A stretch of 64,000 nucleotides of DNA from Bacteroidaceae bacterium (GTDB taxonomy: Bacteria; Bacteroidota; Bacteroidia; Bacteroidales; Bacteroidaceae), in assembly GCA_017617315.1 (NCBI GenBank), contig JAFZWM010000002.1:1-64000 (forward strand), in the 5' to 3' direction. Numbering within the stretch: the first letter of the stretch is position 1; each line of letters starts with the position of its first letter. Position numbers and translations under genes: made by a program. Of the stretch, positions 7,562 to 16,524 are shown piece by piece. A model generated the notes under the pieces. That model was not told the DNA's origin. It searched no databases and saw only the letters and a list, made by a program, of their open reading frames with translations.

Positions 7562-9354
7562 TGAGAATTAGTCGATTATACATTGGGATACTTCTTTTGT
7601 GCGGAGTGAGCTGCGGTTTTATTTCATGCGGCTCGCAAAAGCAGGCCGTGCAGAAAAAGCACAGCGTTGCAAAGACAAAGCACAAGAATGCAGTAAAAAT
7701 CCCTCAACTATCATACGAACAGCAGCGCCAGTTTGACTATTGTTTCTCCGAAGCCCTCAGAATGAGAAGGCTGGGCGAACATTCGGCTGCTTTTGAGATG
7801 TACCAGCATTGCCTGGAGATTCAGCCTATGGACGGCAGAACGCTCTTCGACCTTGCATCTTACTACATGTCGCTTAACCTTAAGGACAAGGCCGAAGAAT
7901 GCTACAAGAAAGCCGTTGAGTGCGATCCTGACAATTTCTGGTACAAGCAGATTCTTGCAAATCTCTACGAGTACGACAAGACCAAGTACGACAAGGCCAT
8001 TGCCGTGTACGAAGATTTGTACAAGAATTTTCCGCAGCGCAACGATGTGCTTTTCTCCCTTTTGTCGCTCTACAAGAAGGTTAATGATGTTCCGAACTCA
8101 ATCCGTATCCTGAACGAGGTTGAGGCTATCGAGGGCAAGTCAGAAGAACTGATAATGGAAAAGATGCTCCTGCTGATGAAGCTCGGCGAGAAGCAGAAGG
8201 CCATCGACGAGGTAAAATCCCTTCAGGACGAATATCCTAACGATTTGAGATACAAGGTTATTCTTGCCGAAACGTACAATAGCGCAGGAGAGCCTGATAA
8301 GGCATACGACTTGTATCGCGAGGTTCTTGCCGAAGATGGTTCTAACGCATTGGCGCGCCTGTCTCTGGCAAACTTCTACGATGCTGCCGGAAAAGATTCG
8401 CTTTACGAGCAGCAGGTCGATACGATTCTGTCGCTCCGCAGCGTAGAATCTGATGCAAAGGTCGTTCTTCTGCGTCAAATCGTAATTAAGAACGAGAATG
8501 CAACGCCCGACACGGCATACGTCATGAGTAAGTTCCGCAAGGCACTTGAGAATACCAACCTCGACAATGCCGGAATCCCGATGCTTGCCGTGGATTACAT
8601 GCAGATGAAGAACATGAAGGAGGCCGAGGTTAAGCCAATCGTGAACAAGATTCTCGATATTGAGCCCGACAACTCGCTTGCCCGCCTTCAGCTGCTGAGC
8701 TATGCCGTTCAGAAGGGCGATTACAAGGAGGTGGCAGCCATCTGCGAGCTCGGAATAGAGTATGATCCCGACAATCTGACATTCTACATGTACGGCGGTC
8801 TGGCCTACGACCAGATGAAGCAGCACGAAAAGGCGCTCGCCATTCTTAAGCAGGGCGTTGAGCATATCGACGACAGCAGCGATGCCAACATAGCATCAGA
8901 CCTGTATTCGATTCTTGCCGATGTGTATCACGACAAGAACATGCTGAAGGAATGTTTCGAGGCTTACGACGCATCGCTTAAGTACAATAGCGACAACATC
9001 GGAACGCTCAACAACTATGCCTACTATCTGTCGTTGCAGAATCAACAGCTCGACAAGGCTGAGGAGATGAGCTACAAAACGATAAAGAAAGAACCCGAAA
9101 GTTCTACATTCCTTGATACTTACGCATGGATTCTGTTTATGAAGGCACGATATACCGAGGCTAAGATTTACATCGACCAGGCCATCAAGTATGGCGGTGA
9201 CGAAAGCTCCGGAATAATCGAGCATCAGGGCGATATCTACTACAAGTGCGGCGAGACAGCCAAGGCTCTTCAGCTTTGGAAGAAGGCCGACTCTATGGGG
9301 TGCGACTCAAAGACGTTGAAGAAAAAAATCAAGTTAAAGAAATATATTCAGTAA
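7561..9354 (+). CDS. TPR-repeat lipoprotein
   Basis: 597 residues. The N-terminus is a lipoprotein signal with Cys candidates at GVSC and FISC near residues 18-23, so it is probably membrane-anchored and exposed to the periplasm. The rest is a series of tetratricopeptide helices; clear units include LGEHSAAFEMYQHCLEI, DKAEECYKKAVECDPDN, EKALAILKQGVEHI and the AEEMSYKTIKKEPES segment. TPR arrays act as protein-binding scaffolds. It is translationally coupled to dut and to the DUF4292 gene by TAATG overlaps, an order common in Bacteroidales. A role in cell-envelope assembly is inferred from the next two genes only. Confidence 0.85.
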   Translation: MRISRLYIGILLLCGVSCGFISCGSQKQAVQKKHSVAKTKHKNAVKIPQLSYEQQRQFDYCFSEALRMRRLGEHSAAFEMYQHCLEIQPMDGRTLFDLASYYMSLNLKDKAEECYKKAVECDPDNFWYKQILANLYEYDKTKYDKAIAVYEDLYKNFPQRNDVLFSLLSLYKKVNDVPNSIRILNEVEAIEGKSEELIMEKMLLLMKLGEKQKAIDEVKSLQDEYPNDLRYKVILAETYNSAGEPDKAYDLYREVLAEDGSNALARLSLANFYDAAGKDSLYEQQVDTILSLRSVESDAKVVLLRQIVIKNENATPDTAYVMSKFRKALENTNLDNAGIPMLAVDYMQMKNMKEAEVKPIVNKILDIEPDNSLARLQLLSYAVQKGDYKEVAAICELGIEYDPDNLTFYMYGGLAYDQMKQHEKALAILKQGVEHIDDSSDANIASDLYSILADVYHDKNMLKECFEAYDASLKYNSDNIGTLNNYAYYLSLQNQQLDKAEEMSYKTIKKEPESSTFLDTYAWILFMKARYTEAKIYIDQAIKYGGDESSGIIEHQGDIYYKCGETAKALQLWKKADSMGCDSKTLKKKIKLKKYIQ

Positions 9355-10277
9355 TGAAAAGAAGATTTATTCTGGCTGCCGTTGCCTTGGCCGCAATGCA
9401 GACGGCTGGAGCGCAGGTTGAGGCTGATTCGATTATTGCAGATTCGTTGAAGAATGATTCTCTGAAACTTGATTCGATGGTTGTCGATTCGCTCTTCGTT
9501 GACAGCGTGGAGGTGGTAAAGAAAAAAGCCTTGGCGCAGAAGAAGGAGAAGGCAACCGAAAATCTGAAGAAACTGAAGCTCGTCCTTTCGAACATCGTAG
9601 ACAAGGGTGCGATAACTGCAAAGGTAAGACTGAATCTGACACTTGGCGAACACAGCCAGAAGGTGAATGCAACCCTTCGGATGAAGCGCGACGAGAGCAT
9701 TCAGCTCATGGTGCTTGCCCCTTTCATCGGCACGGAGATTGGACGATTGGAGTTTACGCCCGATTACATGATGGTTGTAGACCGTTTCCACGCCCAGTAT
9801 GTAAAGATAGCATACGATGAAATCGACTTTTTGAAAGAGGCTAAGATTGATTTCTATTCAATTCAGGCAATGTTTTGGGCCGATTTGTATTCGCCAGGCG
9901 TGAAGAAGACAACCGCATCCACTCCTTTCGGTATCGGAACGGCCAACAACAACCAGATTTACCTTAAGCCTCTGGGCACGGGACGTATGCAGTTCGGATT
10001 CTGGGCAAACCCAACCGATGGAACCATCGCACAGGCTAAGGTGTCGCGTACCGAGACAAAATATCAGGTAAACTGCAAGTATCAGGCTTACCGTAAACTG
10101 CAATCGGGCAAGAATTTCCCGACATCGGTTCTCATCTCAATCATTGCCGACCATAATCTCTCGCTCGACATGAGCCTGAGCAGCTTTGGCGACAGCAGCG
10201 ACTGGGAGAGCAGAACAACTCTTTCGTCAAAATACACAAAGTTGTCATCTATCGAAGAATTGTTCTCTTCGTTTTAG
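9354..10277 (+). CDS. DUF4292 family exported protein
   Basis: 307 residues from the ATG at 9354, which overlaps the preceding stop (TAATG) and opens a standard signal peptide (LAAVALAAMQTAGA, cleavage near residue 20). An in-frame start at 9246 would overlap the previous gene by over 100 bases and has no signal peptide. Residues 22-50 are Asp/Ser-rich, with DS recurring every few residues. The remainder resembles the DUF4292 family: LTLGEHSQKVNATLRM and LGTEIGRLEF-type segments and alternating beta strands reminiscent of LolA/LolB-type lipid-binding folds. A part in outer-membrane lipid or lipoprotein handling is inferred from that resemblance. Confidence 0.8.
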   Translation: MKRRFILAAVALAAMQTAGAQVEADSIIADSLKNDSLKLDSMVVDSLFVDSVEVVKKKALAQKKEKATENLKKLKLVLSNIVDKGAITAKVRLNLTLGEHSQKVNATLRMKRDESIQLMVLAPFIGTEIGRLEFTPDYMMVVDRFHAQYVKIAYDEIDFLKEAKIDFYSIQAMFWADLYSPGVKKTTASTPFGIGTANNNQIYLKPLGTGRMQFGFWANPTDGTIAQAKVSRTETKYQVNCKYQAYRKLQSGKNFPTSVLISIIADHNLSLDMSLSSFGDSSDWESRTTLSSKYTKLSSIEELFSSF

Positions 10278-10283
10278 TAGCCT

Positions 10284-11792
10284 ATGAGGAAGGTTCTTTT
10301 CATAATCTGCATGTTGTGCCTTGCGTCGTCGCATCCAGCGATGTCGCAGAATTCGCCTGCGCCTACATCCAAGTCAGCCACCGCAACAAAGTCGGCAAAG
10401 AAGATAAAGGAGTTGCAGGAGAAGCGCGACGGCTTGCAGCAGAAAATATCCCAGCAGGAAGCGTTGCTCCGCTCAACAAAGAAGGATGTGAGAAGCCAGC
10501 TCAACGACCTCGCGCTCATTACCGGACAGATTGACGAACGTAAGAACTACATCCATACCATCGAGGGCGATGTGAACATTCTTACTGCCGATATTGCCGA
10601 CCTTCAGAAGCAGCTCGACATTCTTGAACAGAAGCTGAAGGAACGAAAGCAACGTTACGAGCAGTCTGTTAAGTATATGTACCGAAACCGTACTGTTCAG
10701 GACAAGCTGATGTTCGTCTTCTCTGCCAAGTCGTTCTCGCAGTTGTACCGCCGAATGAGATATGTGCGCGAATATGCCGTGTATCAGCGGGCACAGGGCG
10801 AGATTATTGCCGAGAAAGAACGTCAGATACTTGAAAAACGAAGCGAACTCCTTAATGTAAAGGGCGCGAAAGACAATCTTCTGCAACAGGGCGTTCACGA
10901 GCAGAAGGTGCTCGAAGGCAAGCAGCAGGAACAGCGCAAGATTGTAGACGACCTGAAAAAGAAGCAGAAGAGCCTTCAGAAAGAACTTAACAACCAGAAG
11001 AAAGATGCTACCGCCCTCGATGCCCAGATTGAAAAACTCATCGAGAAGGCGATAACAAACAGCTCAAATTCAGAGAAAATAGCCGAAGTAAAGAAGAAAG
11101 GAAAGGCAAAGACCGCCGCCGCCAAGGCAAAGGTAACGGAAACCGAGAAGAAAGTAGCCGCCGCCAAGAAAGCCGAGGCAACGGCCAAGGCTAAGGTTCA
11201 GGCAGCATCCAAGAAATCGGCAACCGAGCGCGCCGCCGCAGCAAAGGAGGCAAAGAAAGCCGCTGCCGAGAAGAAGAAGGCCGAAGAAGAGGCTCTTGCA
11301 GCCGAGGAAGAAGCAAAGAAAGCCGCCGAAGAAGCAAAACGACTTCTCGACGAGGCGGTAGACAAGGATAATGCCGAGTTCAACGCCAAGTTTGAACGAT
11401 GCAAAGGCTCTCTGCCAATGCCGATAACAGGAACTTACGTTATCGTGAGCCATTTCGGCCAGTACAAGGTCGAAGGCTTGAAGGACGTAGTGCTCGACAG
11501 CAAGGGCATAGGCATAAAGGGCGCGGCAGGAGCGAGCGTGCGATGTGTGTACGACGGCGAGGTAACGGCCGTGTTCACCTTCAACGGAACTATAAGCGTT
11601 CTGGTGCGCCACGGAAGCTACATTTCGTTCTACAACAACCTTGCTTCGGTTAGCGTGAGCCGAGGCACAAAGATAAAAGCACGCGAAATTATCGGAAAAG
11701 TCGGCTCTGACGGCGACGGAAATTCTTTTCTTAATTTCCAGCTCCGAAAAGAAACGACCAAACTGAATCCCGAACAATGGCTTGCACGATGA
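10284..11792 (+). CDS. EnvC-like murein hydrolase activator (coiled coil plus degenerate LytM/M23 domain)
   Basis: 502 residues. Signal peptide, then a long coiled coil (about residues 38-250), an Ala/Lys/Glu-rich helical linker (about 265-360) and a C-terminal LytM-type domain (about 380-500). In active M23 peptidases zinc is bound by H-x(n)-D and H-x-H. Here the Asp position reads GIGIKG and the HxH position reads FLNFQL, so zinc ligands are missing. Such degenerate domains in EnvC activate amidases that split septal peptidoglycan. The coiled coil would anchor it to a division-site partner such as FtsEX. Last gene of the dut operon. Confidence 0.85.
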   Translation: MRKVLFIICMLCLASSHPAMSQNSPAPTSKSATATKSAKKIKELQEKRDGLQQKISQQEALLRSTKKDVRSQLNDLALITGQIDERKNYIHTIEGDVNILTADIADLQKQLDILEQKLKERKQRYEQSVKYMYRNRTVQDKLMFVFSAKSFSQLYRRMRYVREYAVYQRAQGEIIAEKERQILEKRSELLNVKGAKDNLLQQGVHEQKVLEGKQQEQRKIVDDLKKKQKSLQKELNNQKKDATALDAQIEKLIEKAITNSSNSEKIAEVKKKGKAKTAAAKAKVTETEKKVAAAKKAEATAKAKVQAASKKSATERAAAAKEAKKAAAEKKKAEEEALAAEEEAKKAAEEAKRLLDEAVDKDNAEFNAKFERCKGSLPMPITGTYVIVSHFGQYKVEGLKDVVLDSKGIGIKGAAGASVRCVYDGEVTAVFTFNGTISVLVRHGSYISFYNNLASVSVSRGTKIKAREIIGKVGSDGDGNSFLNFQLRKETTKLNPEQWLAR

Positions 11793-11798
11793 TAACAG

Positions 11799-11827
11799 AA
11801 AATCCCGATTATTTCGGGATTTTTTTA
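11799..11827 (+). terminator. Rho-independent terminator of the dut operon
   Basis: AAAATCCCGA (11799-11808) pairs with TCGGGATTTT (11814-11823) and continues in T residues, 7 bases after the EnvC-like gene. Confidence 0.88.
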
Positions 11828-12341
11828 TTGCCGATGATTCGTTTTTCATATCGCGTGGCTGTTTTGTTACAATGCTAAAATCGACGCAATGTCCAAAAAT
11901 CCTATCGAATGACGATAAAATACCAACTAATGAAAAGAATTTCCTAACAACTTTCTTCCAAATCGCATACCTTTGCAAACAGAACAACGAGACAGGGATG
12001 CTTCGCTGTTCAGAGTTAAAAGCTTTTTTGCATTTTAGACATAAGTTAGTTGTTATATCAGTTTTTGCACGATACTTATTAATTTTGGATTTTAATCTAT
12101 GGTGTTTACCTGTTTTAGTTTTAATGGTTTTAGATTTGTTTTAGGAAAACGACGGAGAGCTTGCTGTAAAAGTAATTGGAAAATTAAAAATGGGAGAGAA
12201 CTTTTTTACTTCTAAAAAATTTTAACAAACCTTGTTTTTCCAAAGTGGTTTAATTACACTTAGATACTCTAATTCACACCTATTCGTAAAATTCAGTTAA
12301 ACAAAATACAGCAGGCTCTCCTTTTTATTTACAAAATTTCT

Positions 12342-12349
12342 TATATTTG
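12342..12349 (+). promoter_or_regulatory. -7 element for the hybrid two-component regulator
   Basis: TATATTTG matches TAnnTTTG and is 30 bases before the ATG. No good TTTG lies at the expected distance upstream. Confidence 0.55.
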
Positions 12350-12378
12350 CAAAACCATTGTTTATAAGATTTGAAACT

Positions 12379-15246
12379 ATGAAGTTTTTTTTGCGTTTAA
12401 CCTTTATAAAGATGCTCTCTATATCTTTGTTGATAACAGGATGTAGGGAGTTTCCCAATGCTACAAAGAATACTCTTAGTAAGACACAGCGCGATTCTAT
12501 CATGGGCAAGGCCGAGAATCTGCGAGTGAGAGGCAAGGCTCTGCGCGAGGATTCGCGTTTTGCCGAGGCAATGGATTTGCAGCACAGGGCGCTCGAACTG
12601 TCGCTCGATGCAAAGGATTCGCTCAATATCGTTTACGACTACAACCAGCTCGCCACCACGTTCCGCCGTCTTGGACGTCTCGAGGAGGCTATGCACCAGT
12701 ATTACAGCGCGCTACAGTATGCCGAGGCATACAGCGACAGCGCGGCAATGTTCAAGAACCTTACGTCTGTCGTAAACGGATTGGGCAACGTGTACTATTC
12801 GCTCGGCGACTATGACGAGGCCGAGAGATGCTTCCGCCGCTCATTAAGGGGCGAGATGGCGCAGAATAACGATGTGGGACTTGCCATAAACTATGCAAAC
12901 CTTGGCTCCGTGTTCCTGGGGCGAAATCAGATTGATTCGGCAAGAGTGTACTACGCTATGTCCATGAAGAAGAATGTCGAGACAAACAATCTTCGTGGAC
13001 TGTCGCTCTGTCATGTCCATAACGGCGACTTGTTTGCAAGGGAGAAGAAGTATGAGGAGGCGATGGAAGAATACCGTAAGGCTGCAAACATGATGCGTGG
13101 CATCGGCGATGTGTGGCATACCATACAGCCGCTACTGTCGCTTGGAAACCTGCTTGTAGAGAACGGCTCTTCGGTCGAGGCAAACGCCGTTTCGGACAGA
13201 TGTCTTGAACTCTCCGAGATGACTAAATCCTTCGAACTGATGAAGGAAACATACACGCTCAAGGCAAAGCTGAAAGAGAAGGACGGCGATGCGGTTCATG
13301 CACTCGAATACTACAAGCTGGCAAATGCCATGCGCGACAGCATTATGAACCGCAAGGAAAACGAGGACATCAGAGACGTGTGCATAAACTACGAGCACGA
13401 GAAGAGCGAAAGGAAAATAGAGGTTATGCGTCTGGTGTACGAGAGCAAGCAGGAACTTCACATGATGTTCATCTGGCTTGGCGGCATCCTTGTGTTTGTG
13501 ATGCTTGTTGTTATCTTTGCCGTGAGTTATGCCCTGAAGGCGCGTTCAAAGGGCTTGGAGGCCATGCGCTCGGTAGACAGCATGAGAACAACCTTCCTTA
13601 CCAACATAACGCACGAGTTCAGAACTCCGCTTACGGTTATGATTGGCTTGGCCGACCAGCTCAAGACGCCCGATTTGGACGAGAAGATGCGATACCATTA
13701 CCTCGACTCTATAAAGAAGCAGGGCGACAAACTGCTCGACTTGGTAAACGAGCTTCTTAGCATCTCCAAGCTCATGGCCGGCCACGGTCAGGTTGAGTGG
13801 CGGCGCGGCGATATCATTTCGTGCATAAAGATGGCTGTTGTTGGATATGCCGACTATGCAAAGGTGAAGCACATCGACCTCAAGACCGTTTCGAGCGAAG
13901 ACCGCATAGAAATGGATTTCGTTCCGGAGTATATCGAACGAATTATCCGTAATCTGCTCTCAAACTCATTCAAGTTTACGCCGGCACTTGGCTCGATAAC
14001 GCTCACGATGGAGCGTCACGAAACAAATCTGATTCTCGAGATTTCGGATACTGGCAGCGGAATTCCAGATGTCGACTTGCCGCACGTCTTCGAACTGTTC
14101 TATCAGGGCGGCTCGCAGCGAAAGCAGGGAAGCACGGGCATCGGACTGCCTTTCGTGCGCCAGATGGTTGAGTTTATGGGCGGTACGGTAGATGCCTATA
14201 ACCGCGAATCGGGAACAACGATGCGCATCGTTCTGCCATTGCAGCAGACATCGCTCGAGAGTGAGCCTAAGCCGTGGACGGTGGGCGACAACTATACGGT
14301 AAGCAACGCCGCTATCGATACAACTGCCATTAACATTGATGGCGACTCGGCTGCGGCAAAGGCACAGCAAGAGCCGTCGGGAGCAGATTTGCCGCTTGTT
14401 ATGATTGTTGAGGACAACGACGATGTGGCTGACTACATAACGCTTTTGCTGCATCTGCATTATAGGGTAGTGCGCGCCTGCGACGGCTACGAGGCTCTGC
14501 ACAAGCTCGAGAAAGAGCTGCCCGACCTTATACTTACCGACCTTATGATGCCGGGAATGGACGGCTACGAGTTGTGTAGCGTCATACGCCAGTCCGAGAT
14601 GCTTGGTGGCGTGCCGATAGTAATCGTGTCGGCTCGCAGTTCTGACGAGGACAGAGTGCGCGGATTCGAGGTTGGAGCCGACGGCTATCTTACAAAGCCG
14701 TTCAATGCCGACGAGTTGCAGGCCATCGTCTCACGCCTTATCTCGCAGACGCAGAAGAGACGCAAGGAGTTGCAGATGTCGCTGGCTACATCAACCCCAA
14801 CATATACGGTTGGAAGCGACGTGCCAGCAAATGCCGGAGAGAACGCGCCAGTTGACGGAACGCCGTTCCCAACAACCGAGGAGGAGAAGAACGTGCGCAT
14901 AGTTTCGGAAGAGGATGCAAAGTTTATGGAAAACCTTCAGGAGGTTGTAGACAAGCAGATGCTGAAGGGACAGCTGGTGCTCGATACCATTGCGCCTATG
15001 CTGTGTGCAAGCAAATCTACCCTTAACCGAAGGATAAAGGCCATTACGGGCTATAGCGCGTCGGTTTACATATTGCAGTTGCGCTTGCAGAAGGCATGCA
15101 AGCTTCTGGCCGAGACAAACACGCCAATTGGCGAGGTCTCTCTTGCTTGCGGCTTTGACGACATGAGCTATTTCAGCCGAGTGTTCAGGCAGAATTTCGA
15201 GGTAACGCCGTCGGTTTACCGTCAGCAACATTCGCAGAAGAAATAA
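12379..15246 (+). CDS. Hybrid two-component system: TPR sensor, histidine kinase, receiver and AraC-type HTH in one protein
   Basis: 955 residues from the ATG at 12379. A lipoprotein-like signal (LLITGC, Cys 22) leads into TPR repeats (about 40-340), where a periplasmic sensor would be. One transmembrane helix follows (WLGGILVFVMLVVIFAV, about 370-390). The kinase has the H-box ITHEFRTPL with His 412 and the ATPase boxes NLLSNSFKFTP and GSTGIGLPFV. The receiver has phospho-acceptor Asp 721 in LTDLMMPGMDGY and Lys in LTKPF. The C-terminal AraC helix-turn-helix includes the DDMSYFSRVFRQNF segment. The architecture is the Bacteroidota hybrid system, but with TPRs instead of the usual beta-propeller sensor. 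No polysaccharide locus adjoins, so its target genes are unknown. Confidence 0.93.
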   Translation: MKFFLRLTFIKMLSISLLITGCREFPNATKNTLSKTQRDSIMGKAENLRVRGKALREDSRFAEAMDLQHRALELSLDAKDSLNIVYDYNQLATTFRRLGRLEEAMHQYYSALQYAEAYSDSAAMFKNLTSVVNGLGNVYYSLGDYDEAERCFRRSLRGEMAQNNDVGLAINYANLGSVFLGRNQIDSARVYYAMSMKKNVETNNLRGLSLCHVHNGDLFAREKKYEEAMEEYRKAANMMRGIGDVWHTIQPLLSLGNLLVENGSSVEANAVSDRCLELSEMTKSFELMKETYTLKAKLKEKDGDAVHALEYYKLANAMRDSIMNRKENEDIRDVCINYEHEKSERKIEVMRLVYESKQELHMMFIWLGGILVFVMLVVIFAVSYALKARSKGLEAMRSVDSMRTTFLTNITHEFRTPLTVMIGLADQLKTPDLDEKMRYHYLDSIKKQGDKLLDLVNELLSISKLMAGHGQVEWRRGDIISCIKMAVVGYADYAKVKHIDLKTVSSEDRIEMDFVPEYIERIIRNLLSNSFKFTPALGSITLTMERHETNLILEISDTGSGIPDVDLPHVFELFYQGGSQRKQGSTGIGLPFVRQMVEFMGGTVDAYNRESGTTMRIVLPLQQTSLESEPKPWTVGDNYTVSNAAIDTTAINIDGDSAAAKAQQEPSGADLPLVMIVEDNDDVADYITLLLHLHYRVVRACDGYEALHKLEKELPDLILTDLMMPGMDGYELCSVIRQSEMLGGVPIVIVSARSSDEDRVRGFEVGADGYLTKPFNADELQAIVSRLISQTQKRRKELQMSLATSTPTYTVGSDVPANAGENAPVDGTPFPTTEEEKNVRIVSEEDAKFMENLQEVVDKQMLKGQLVLDTIAPMLCASKSTLNRRIKAITGYSASVYILQLRLQKACKLLAETNTPIGEVSLACGFDDMSYFSRVFRQNFEVTPSVYRQQHSQKK

Positions 15247-15290
15247 ACAAAAGAGCGGAAAGATATATTTCATCTTTCCGCTCTTTTGTT
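15247..15290. terminator. Bidirectional terminator hairpin
   Basis: A perfect 19-bp stem (15247-15265 with 15272-15290) rich in GAGCGGAAAG pairs, with T-rich flanks on both strands. It separates the plus-strand regulator from the minus-strand lipoprotein gene. Confidence 0.82.
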
Positions 15291-15335
15291 TATTTTGCAA
15301 GGCTATACCTTGACGACATTACAAATGGCTCTGTG

Positions 15336-15944
15336 TTAGCTCTCGGACTCGGAAATCATAGTTGACATGGTAATGGAGTCGTTGTCAACCTTATTGTCTG
15401 TTTCTCTTAAAATTGGAAAAACAATTCTGTAATAAGAATTCATGTATTCTTTATTTTTTAATTCGTACCATTTGCCACAAGAATTTATCATTTGGGCATT
15501 ATAGAATCCCACTTTAATTATCCCCATTATAAATGACACATTTGGCGATTTAAACTTATAACATCTTTTCCCGTTTATTACGATTTTTTCATCTGGTTCA
15601 TTGTAAAAAGGTATAGGGGAAGAGTAGAAACGAGACTTATATTTTGGTGATAAATAATTGTAGAAAAAGAATTCTTGACCTACAATATAAACATCTGTTT
15701 CTCTATAAAGGTCTTTTATCCTTTTGGTGGAACTATTTTCATATGCAGATAGGGACAGTACAAATAAATCTCCATTTTCCCGAACCATTATTGGATCTGC
15801 AATTTTAATTGTATCTACTACATAAAAAACTTGTTCCCTGTCTCTTTGTCCTTCGAAAGAACGATAGTAGGCATCATAATATTTATGACTTCCACAAGCA
15901 ATCATAAATATTAACGTAATAATAAAATGTATGTATTTTTTCAT
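15336..15944 (-). CDS. Hypothetical lipoprotein
   Basis: 202 residues; I do not recognise the family. The N-terminus is a short lipoprotein signal with lipobox MIAC-GS, lipidated Cys near residue 17. The mature protein is rich in Tyr, Phe, Lys and Ser, with predicted beta structure (VYIVGQEFFFYNYL; YRIVFPIL). Base composition is clearly AT-richer than the neighbouring core genes, as is the next gene. It stands in an accessory patch with another lipoprotein and an RHS fragment. It may be surface-attached; an immunity or other accessory role is speculation. Confidence 0.6.
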   Translation of the reverse strand: MKKYIHFIITLIFMIACGSHKYYDAYYRSFEGQRDREQVFYVVDTIKIADPIMVRENGDLFVLSLSAYENSSTKRIKDLYRETDVYIVGQEFFFYNYLSPKYKSRFYSSPIPFYNEPDEKIVINGKRCYKFKSPNVSFIMGIIKVGFYNAQMINSCGKWYELKNKEYMNSYYRIVFPILRETDNKVDNDSITMSTMISESES

Positions 15945-15996
15945 ATTATAGCTTATTTTTTACGATCTTACCTTTTTTGAACATGCGAGTATTGTA

Positions 15997-16524
15997 TTAC
16001 TTTACACTTACGACCTCAACTTCCCATAACTTGTACTTTATGATATGTTCACGAAGTTGCTTTATTACTGGACAATCTGTTTCCTTTGACTTTAATTCAC
16101 AAATATTCAAGCAAACATCTATTTCATAAAGAGAGTCTGTCTTTGCATCATAAAAAGATGATTTAAATCCGTCTGCGTCTAAGCATTCAGGATAGCAACC
16201 TCTTTTAAAATCTCTAATGTTTATAACAGAATTAGAATCACAATCATATTCTGTCGTTGAGTCAATCTTTGCACGACCAATTTCTGTAATATGTATTTTG
16301 TTATTATCATAATACCACAACACTGAGAAATTGCCCTCGGTGTCTATCACAGAAGCATTTCCATACGTTTTTAAATATTTTTTGTATAGCTTATTTGTAT
16401 ACTTTCTGTTCTTGGCTACTTGGTGAAAGAAATCGTGCGACTTGCAACTTTGCAGAAGCAACAAAAACAAAATCCACAAGCATCCACAAATTATAAACCT
16501 GCTAATTTTTTCCATGTTTTCCAT
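15997..16524 (-). CDS. Hypothetical lipoprotein downstream of an RHS fragment
   Basis: 175 residues (172 if started at the second ATG, which gives MEKISRF). A hydrophobic stretch LWILFLLLLQSC ends in a lipobox with Cys near residue 27. The remainder is charged and has several Cys residues (CDSN, GCYPEC, VCLNICELK) that could form disulfides. No family is recognised. Its start overlaps the end of the RHS-core fragment by 34 bases, so the two are read as a pair. That layout recalls toxin-tail/immunity pairs, but no toxin domain can be recognised. AT-rich composition. Confidence 0.55.
   Translation of the reverse strand: MENMEKISRFIICGCLWILFLLLLQSCKSHDFFHQVAKNRKYTNKLYKKYLKTYGNASVIDTEGNFSVLWYYDNNKIHITEIGRAKIDSTTEYDCDSNSVINIRDFKRGCYPECLDADGFKSSFYDAKTDSLYEIDVCLNICELKSKETDCPVIKQLREHIIKYKLWEVEVVSVK

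Larger units (their letters stand above)
11793..12378. other. 586-base intergenic region
   Basis: After the terminator of the dut operon the stretch is AT-rich and without a credible gene. It holds an orphan -7-like element (TACCTTTG, 11968-11975) with no gene behind it, and the promoter of the hybrid regulator at its right end. No tRNA-like fold or long repeat was seen. A frame open from 11782 to 12144 is compositionally unlike a gene. Confidence 0.6.

Noticed and set aside
10976-11404. Long reverse-strand frames opposite the EnvC-like gene
   Set aside because: They mirror the Ala/Lys-rich coiled coil of the real gene, giving Ser/Phe/Ala-rich nonsense products.
11782-12144. Frame of 120 codons after the EnvC-like gene
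   Set aside because: It crosses the terminator of the preceding operon and shows no coding composition; considered non-coding.
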